Notes under the pieces: model-generated
Seen by the model: only the letters and a program-made list of their open reading frames with translations
What the model was told of the DNA's origin: nothing
Databases searched by the model: none
Shown: positions 58,346-64,000 of the stretch, one piece after another
Position numbering within the stretch: the stretch's first letter is position 1
Layout of the letters: each line of letters begins with the position of its first letter
Program-made: the position numbers and the translations under genes
DNA from: Amoebidium appalachense
Taxonomy: Eukaryota; Ichthyosporea
Reading direction: 5' to 3'
Assembly: GCA_963693365.1 (NCBI GenBank)
Contig: CAVNZM010000005.1
Coordinates: 6,634,001-6,698,000 of the forward strand
Length of the DNA: 64,000 bases

Positions 58346-58752
58346 TGCAAGATGGCTGATTCCACGTGTGTGTGTGGTTGTGCTTGTGCGTGATTAAGCC
58401 CACAAGGTGGACACACCAAACAGTTATTAAAGTCCTTGCTTCCACATGCTTATCTAACCTGGGACTCCCCACAGGCACCGCCAGCAAACCCTGCAGACTG
58501 ACAACCCATACGAGCAGTACTCAAGTTTGTTTGTAGCACACGATAAGTTTCGTCGGTGTATATTTTGTGTATTGTGTAGAAGTTCAAAAGATTCAGGCTG
58601 GTCCAGATCATCAGCATGTACTGTAAGGTGAAACATCAGGAAGTGAGGATTAGAGCGGCTAGAATAAAACGTGAATAATGATATATACCAGCTGCGCTGG
58701 AGTAACCTACAATAAACGTATTTACCGTTCACGTGGTTCCGAAGGCCGCCCT

Positions 58753-58783
<31 letters not shown>

Positions 58784-59170
58784 GCCACGGCCAGCAGGCC
58801 GGGCCAACTGCAGTGCGCACGTGCGCTTGCCTGGTGCGATCGTGCCCGTGGTATGTGCTACGTCATAGAGAGTCAAATTCCAATGACTCATCTCAAGGAA
58901 TGTGAGGTCTTTTGAGCTGCGAAAATCTGCCGATAGGCTGCCTGCCGCTTTTTTCTATATCTTCCGATAACCTGAGATCATCGCGAGCCACCGCGGCGGC
59001 AACCGCAAGATAATCCCCGATAAAAATCGAAACCAGCCAATCACGAATATTGCCTACTAACCATGGGGTAATCGCGGATCGGCTTTCGGGCCAGAATCTG
59101 CAGATTATCGGGGCTAAATGAGCCCAAAACCGCTACGATTATCTGCAGATTCGGGGGGTAGGATTCCGCA
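58346..59170. other. Intergenic, no recognised gene
   Basis: Unique DNA with a T run at 58757-58782. 58960-59150 holds several short inverted and direct copies of GATAATC/GATTATC with CTGCAGATT. Confidence 0.4.
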
Positions 59171-59173
59171 GAG

Positions 59174-60145
59174 ATGCAGGAGGGGGTGGTGGCAGCATTC
59201 AGGGGCGTGCAACACAGAGAGAGTGCAGACCAGGCAAGGAGGGTGTTGAGGCAGAACAAGCTCACACGGCACTACGTGCACGTACCTTACATCATGTTGA
59301 ACAGGCTGTACGGGCACCCCCTCCCTAGGTTCACGTGCGAGCAGTTGGAGTTGCTGACGGGCATGTTTAAGTTTTCCTTGTCGTGGCACCGCCGGTACAA
59401 GGACGAGGCAAGGAAGAACTTTGTGGGGTACCTGTAAACAACTGTACACATGAACTGTACATGTTTACTAAAGAATGTGATCTACTAGCACACGATTCGT
59501 GCTTTGTAATGAATATCACATAAATATTATGTCCGCACCAATAGGACTCACTCTGACCTAAGAATTGAACCATATATGGTTCTTCCGCTGCATACCACAT
59601 AAACGAAGTGAACCAATAAGAGGTTTGCATAAATAGGACAAAGGTCTGACTGGCTCGGACCGCACCAGAATCACGAATGGCATGTTGCCACCCGCGCTGG
59701 CCGCGGATGAACCAATCCTGGGCCTTGATCCGAAACCTGGGGGCTATATAAGAAAGCCGTCCCAGTACGGGGATCACATCAGTGAAGTCTGAGACAGACT
59801 GAGTCGGCCCATAGTAAAAGCAACCTGGCCGCGTGTGCCTTTCTACCCGTTCTCTGTCTTTATTTTGATTCAGTTGTACTCTGCCTTATCCTAAATAGTC
59901 CAACTGGTTACATTGGCGACCGCGGCAGGACACTGTTTTACATTGCCAACTGTTTACAGTACCCCTTCCTACTGGTGAAAATGGTAGGGCTAGTGAGTGG
60001 CATGGACGCAGAGGTGGTGGCCAGGCTGGTGCCTGCCGTCAAAAGCAAGGTGACTAGAGCAAAGTGTGACAGGGTGTGGGTGCAGCTGGAGAGGACCCTC
60101 AAGAACTACCACATGCTTACGGAATACAACATGTTTTGCTTGTAG
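59174..60145 (+). pseudogene. VLTF3-like late transcription factor ORF of viral origin, split by a solo LTR
   Basis: Intronless + strand ORF in two blocks, 59174-59432 and 59964-60145 (TAG 60143-60145), interrupted by an LTR with GTACC duplications. The pattern of HYVHVPYIMLNRLYG, a downstream MF, the basic RKNF motif, and after the break a Lys-Ser and Val-Trp pair matches the C-terminal domain of the poxvirus-type late transcription factor VLTF3 found in nucleocytoplasmic large DNA viruses and relatives. That factor acts in late viral gene transcription. The N-terminal part expected for the family is missing upstream (in-frame TAG at 59159). AATAAA follows at 60193. The family match is from memory of its pattern and is not searched. 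Confidence 0.55.
59433..59958 (+). mobile_element. Solo LTR of the element D family
   Basis: 526 bp with GTACC duplications (59428-59432 and 59959-59963). Matches the D LTR up to CAACTGGTTACA (59912), then continues through the 46-bp PBS-containing module to the last CTGTTTACA, where the host ORF resumes. With the duplication it adds 531 bp, a multiple of three. Confidence 0.9.
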
Positions 60146-60266
60146 CCTGGTGCTACTTGTACCTATAGACTTGGTGGACAAGACTTGTGCACAATAAATT
60201 GGGGGTAGCAGGTGGCGGTAGGGGGTGTGCCAGCACGTACCCACACTACCATCGGCCCACTCCGGT
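60146..60266. terminator. Convergent gene end with poly(A) signals on both strands
   Basis: 121 bp between two stop codons. AATAAA for the + gene is at 60193-60198. For the minus gene AATAAA (60271-60266) overlaps its own TAA stop. Confidence 0.6.
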
Positions 60267-60698
60267 TTATTTGAACACCACAGGTGCCGTGCGTATGGGC
60301 CGGTTGGCGTTGACACCAGGCAACGGCACGGTGTAGGCCAACGGACGTTGCCGAAAGTCCCGTATGGTGGAGACGTCCATGACGTTCAAGTTGTTGTTCT
60401 GTTCCGGAAAGATGAACGGTTTCTTGCGTGTAGGGGGACCGCCAATGTTGAGCTCCATGTTGCTGGTAGTTGCCTTGGTGTTCGTGTGTGTGCGGGGTTT
60501 GGTGATCGTGTTGGGTTTCTGAGTAGCACGAGGCTGTGTAGGGGGAGGGGTGGGGACGGTTTTCATGCCCTGGCCCGGAGTCTTGACTTTCTTCTGCGTT
60601 GGGGGCGGCGGTTTGACTGCCGTAGGCTTCTTGGCGTCACGTGTCAGGGTGCTTTCATTGTCCGAAAGTACCGGGTAGTCGTCAAATTCGCCCGCCAT
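60267..60698 (-). CDS. Unknown Pro/Thr/Lys-rich ORF convergent with the VLTF3-like gene
   Basis: 143-residue intact frame, start ATG 60698 (MAGEFDDYPVLSDNESTL). The middle is low-complexity (PPPPTQKKVKTPGQG, TQKPNTITKPRTHTNTK). The C-terminal third looks folded: NNNLNVMDVSTIRDFRQRP and NANRPIRTAPVVF. No family recognised. The ATG lies directly at the end of the leader of a minus-strand D-type LTR, where that element family starts its own ORF, so it is either that element's gag remnant or a gene now read from the LTR. The compact convergent partner favours a viral gene. Confidence 0.55.
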   Translation of the reverse strand: MAGEFDDYPVLSDNESTLTRDAKKPTAVKPPPPTQKKVKTPGQGMKTVPTPPPTQPRATQKPNTITKPRTHTNTKATTSNMELNIGGPPTRKKPFIFPEQNNNLNVMDVSTIRDFRQRPLAYTVPLPGVNANRPIRTAPVVFK

Positions 60699-60775
60699 GG
60701 TTGAAGAGATGCTTAAATGATTGAAAGATGTGAGATTCTGAAGGATGCGAGTTTCTTGAACTGCGCGGTCGCCAA

Positions 60776-61452
60776 TGTAAACAGTTGGACTAGTTAGGAT
60801 AAGGCAGAGTGCAACTGAATCAAAATAAAGACAGAGAACGGGTAGTAAGGCACGCGCGGCCAGGTTACTATTTAATGTGCTCGTTCAGAGTGATCCCCCG
60901 TACTGGGACGGCTTGTTTATATAGTCCCCAGGTTCCGGATCATCTGGATGGGTGGCATTGATGCCTTCGTGACTTCTGACCAGTCAGAAGTTGCAATCGT
61001 CCTTATGTGCACACAGTGCACCCATAACAGGAAGCCAACTAAATAGGATAACTTTGTGGCAAATGATTGGTCAACACTTAAGCCCGTTTAGGTTTATACA
61101 AATGGGTCTGACTTCCTTATTGGTTCCGTTCGTTTAGCTACAGATGTTGCCTTCGTAGTGGATGAGACTTGCATTCCTATCCTAGCGGTTCTCGAATTTC
61201 TATTGGTTCGTACTGACTGCACGGCCACTGCATGTTGCCGGCGCCGCGGCTCAGTCGTGAGCCGCAGCCCGCGGCTGTCGCGTATGATATTGATCTGATC
61301 ATATGTACGCGGCGCCTCAGTCGCGAGCCGCAGCCCGCGGCTGTCGCGTATAATATTGATCTGATGATATGTACACAATATCTACGTGATCGCTATGATA
61401 TGTACAGTATATTCGTAATAGTAAACATGTACGGCGTGTACAGATGTTTACA
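60776..61452 (-). repeat. Diverged D-type LTR, minus strand
   Basis: About 677 bp. On the minus strand it begins TGTAAACATCTGTACACGCC and ends CAACTGTTTACA, followed by primer-site motif TTGGCGACCGCG. TATA-like GGACTATATAAACAAG near 60925. Longer than the other copies because of a GC-rich tandem duplication. It abuts the 5'-truncated LINE-2. Confidence 0.75.
61240..61376. repeat. Two-copy 68-bp tandem repeat in the LTR
   Basis: Two copies of a unit containing GTGAGCCGCAGCCCGCGGCT or a variant, then GTCGCGTATGATATTGATCT and ATATGTAC. Confidence 0.85.
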
Positions 61453-62090
61453 ACGGGGTGTACCACACTGCATTGGTGTTTTGTTAGAAGCACTCTTGTC
61501 TCAAACCTATGGTAGAGCTGTGGTTAATGGGCACCTTTCATATGGTTTTTCTCGTACTAGAGGTCTCTTGCAGGGTTCATTGCTTAGCCCCTTTTTGTTT
61601 AACCTATTTATAGATGATTTGGCTGTCAAGATTTATGCCGAAAACGATGACCCTATTAATAACTTTCCGCCTGCACTTCTCTATGCTGATGATCTGTCCC
61701 TCCTTGCCCGTACCCCTAGATGCCTGCAAAGATTGTTCGATCAAGTGTCAGAGTGGTGCAAGGCAAACCTTATGATCCTTAACATAGACAAATGTGGTGT
61801 TCTTGTACCTGATATAGCCAACAATTTACACACATTTACATTATCATCTAAAAATGTACCTATAGTTCCAGAATACAAATATCTTGGTGTTCCGGTTAAT
61901 TCTGTTGGTGTTATGTTTTCCCATATGGTTGAAAAGAGGGTAGAACTGGCTCGTAAGCGGTTAGCTTTCTTCTCGGCTAATATTTTAAAGACACACCCCT
62001 CCATCCTTCGATTAGAATTACATTTATTCTCACTTTTGTCTTCCCGGCATGTGAATATGGTTTACCCCTTCTCGCCGCTTGGATAAAGAA
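61453..62090 (+). pseudogene. LINE-2 reverse transcriptase (partial)
   Basis: RT of a LINE related to LINE-1, starting abruptly next to the minus-strand LTR. Signs: YGRAVVNGHLSYGFSRTRGL, LLQGSLLSPFLFNLFIDDLA, ALLYADDLSLLARTP (catalytic box), VSEWCKANLMILNIDKCG and EYKYLGVPVNS. The frame is open over the whole RT piece to about 62083. The N-terminal half of ORF2 is missing here. Confidence 0.85.
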
Positions 62091-62957
62091 AGAGAGAACT
62101 AGAGCGCTTAAACCCCTGGCAAATTTCCTTGAAGCAGAAGTTGCCTCCTTTCTATCTAAAAACTGTTGTAAATCTGGGCCTGTAACGCTCTCGATATATG
62201 GTCTGGTCCCAATAGCTGCTAGAGTATCCCATCTCGCGCTGAAATTCAATAAGCACATAAGCCGCTTAAAGAAGTATTTGCCCTCCCACCCTCTCTTCTC
62301 TATCCACCTATCCCCTCTTTCCTTCCCTCTCTCTCTCCTTCTCCCCCGGGCACAAATACAAATAGACCCCACAAAAGTGTGTGTGTGACTTGGTACTGCC
62401 ACTTACTTTTTAGACATGTACATAATCACAAAATAATTACGCAATATAACAAATGGAAAAAGATGCCACACGACACTAGACCCGATGAAAGCGTACACCT
62501 TGAAAAACTAAGCCTTATGTCTCGGTTTATATATAATGACCGCCTTAACCATATTACCAAATATGGCACTCGCAAATGTGTAACACCTAAATACACATTA
62601 CCTTCCTGTAGAATAGGTCTTTCTCTAACTGATGGTATTATTGATCACATACCACGCTTTTACTGTACACGTGCTATACAGTGGAGATCTAACTTAATAA
62701 GTATAAGGTGGCATCATTTGCATGCCCAAACAACACACACACACACACCAGTTTAAACGATCATGTATCGCCAAATGTAGTTTAATAGACCACATTATAC
62801 CGCAACACACACACACGACACATTCACAACAGACACCCAGAAAGATAGCCTACCTGAAAATTACAACATCCTTGATTTTATACTAAACACGCGTAACTAC
62901 GACCTGTTTATTAGATGTATTGATTGGCTTGAGAAACACGTCATTACAAAACTCTAG
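62091..62957 (+). pseudogene. LINE-2 ORF2 C-terminal region
   Basis: Frameshifted continuation: LKFNKHISRLKKYLPSHPLF, then NKWKKMPHDTRPDESVHLEK, CRIGLSLTDGIIDHIPRFYC and ILDFILNTRNYDLFIRCIDW, stop TAG 62955-62957. The last block matches LINE-1, showing that the two LINEs share a family. CA-rich insertions near 62730-62820 interrupt the frame. Confidence 0.7.
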
Positions 62958-63113
<156 letters not shown>

Positions 63114-63148
63114 ACCAGCTGATACCGAGTGTCCCAGGGCAGCCCGAA

Positions 63149-63205
63149 AATAAAAAAAAAATAAAAAAAAATAATAAGATAAAAAAAGAAAAAAAAAAAA
63201 AAAAG
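63149..63205 (+). repeat. A-rich tail, probable LINE-2 3' terminus
   Basis: AATAAAAAAAAAATAAAAAA-type sequence; plausible poly(A)-derived tail. Confidence 0.55.
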
Positions 63206-63681
63206 AAACGGGGAACCCCAACTCATTGATTTTTCTTAGTCTCTATGGTGTCTCGTAGAGAAAGTAAACCCTGATATATAATCATCACCAGACATCTATG
63301 TACGTGATCATGATATACCGCCAAGGGGATATTCCGAGCAAAAACCCCTCATACCTGAGACTGGTCTCTCTTTGCCTCGAGTAAACAGCGTAAATCCCCC
63401 ATACCCATGTCTCTCATAACTGTGACACTGTGTTTTACGTGCCTGCGCATCATGTGTGGTCCGTACGCCCAACAGTGTAACCCCAACATACACAAGAAAT
63501 CATACAATCACACACCGGTCCCACCTTCCGTGTGTCTATTTGTCCCTAGGCAACATCCCGTATACAGTACGTGCAACCCGTCCTCCCCCCTCCCCCCCCC
63601 CCCCCCTCGCCCCTCGCCCCTTCTCCTCCCCCAAATCTCTCTCCTTCAAATTCACACCCAGGATAAACCCAGGATAAACCC
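63206..63681. other. Intergenic
   Basis: Unique DNA with a C run at 63587-63606 and two CCCAGGATAAA repeats (63657-63679). No gene recognised. Confidence 0.4.
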
Positions 63682-64000
63682 TCAATCCCCCTTCATCGCC
63701 ACCACCTCCCCCTCCACCGCACCATCACTCTCCCCCAAACCCGACCTCTGTGTTGTTGACGTGTTCCTCCCGGACAATCTCCGTGCGATTCGCGCCACGA
63801 ACGCAGGTGAAGACCTATTCCTCTTGATCGTCGAATCAGCGACCGAGGGCCTCCCAAGCTCCAAATCAGCAGAGTTGCCTTGTGTGTGTCTCCTCGTAGG
63901 AGGGGTGGCACCCGCGTCGGCGCGGTTTCTCTCCCCCGATGTTTTCTCCCCGAAATGGATGTATTCCTGTTGAAGCCTTTGCATGATTCTCTTCATCTCC
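63682..64000 (-). CDS. Possible partial exon at window edge
   Basis: Minus-strand frame open from the window edge (ATG at 63996) to a stop at 63682-63684. It encodes KRIMQRLQQEYIHFGEKTSG, then RPSVADSTIKRNRSSPAFVA and RRLSGRNTSTTQRSGLGE. It has ordinary amino-acid composition, unlike the repeat-derived frames nearby, and could be the last exon of a gene running off the right side. No family recognised; no acceptor can be seen because the frame reaches the edge. Confidence 0.35.
   Translation of the reverse strand, partial: EMKRIMQRLQQEYIHFGEKTSGERNRADAGATPPTRRHTQGNSADLELGRPSVADSTIKRNRSSPAFVARIARRLSGRNTSTTQRSGLGESDGAVEGEVVAMKGD

Noticed and set aside
59433-61452. The two D-type LTRs as the ends of one element
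   Set aside because: They are in opposite orientation, the left one has its own GTACC duplication, and the DNA between holds convergent unrelated ORFs.

Overview
The window is eukaryotic and metazoan. It holds one intron-rich host gene, a nest of retrotransposons, intronless genes that look viral, and no bacterial-style operons. Introns and intergenic DNA are saturated with long C or G tracts and (CA)n/(GT)n arrays. The mixture of a chromodomain Gypsy, Copia elements primed by half of the initiator tRNA-Met, a split-repeat DIRS-order element and a VLTF3-like viral gene suggests a marine invertebrate, possibly a crustacean. That placement is inference and low in confidence.

Region 1 (about 1-14,000, + strand) is a complete orthologue of MELK, maternal embryonic leucine zipper kinase. 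I assembled 17 coding exons from 664 to 13,148. They total 1,944 nt and encode 647 residues: an N-terminal kinase domain with all catalytic motifs, a UBA-like segment, a low-complexity linker and a C-terminal KA1 domain. The introns are mostly simple repeats, and several splice sites sit directly on microsatellites or minisatellites.

Region 2 (about 15,650-30,611) is a minus-strand ORF of unknown family flanked by 164-bp direct repeats. It is interrupted by Gypsy element A (16,542-29,733). The left LTR of A is itself interrupted by a tyrosine-recombinase retroelement (16,906-22,591) with the split direct repeats of PAT/Ngaro-type elements.

Region 3 (about 31,540-55,260) is one LINE carrying four nested LTR elements. 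Gypsy B (32,418-38,723, duplication TCGCT) lies in ORF1. A degenerate Gypsy-type element D (39,613-46,977, ACAAG) lies in the ORF2 endonuclease, and a rearranged Copia C (41,800-45,570, GGCAC) lies inside D. A nearly intact Copia E (47,510-53,389, GTTTC) lies in the ORF2 reverse transcriptase.

Region 4 (about 55,260-64,000) has duplicated tRNA-like genes and CA arrays. It also holds a compact convergent pair of intronless ORFs, one with the signature of the poxvirus-type late transcription factor VLTF3 and split by a solo LTR. A reverse-oriented relative of LTR-D, a second LINE and a possible partial exon at the right edge complete it. The simple-repeat density drops sharply inside the transposon nest, so the insertions probably arrived later than, or separately from, the repeat expansion.
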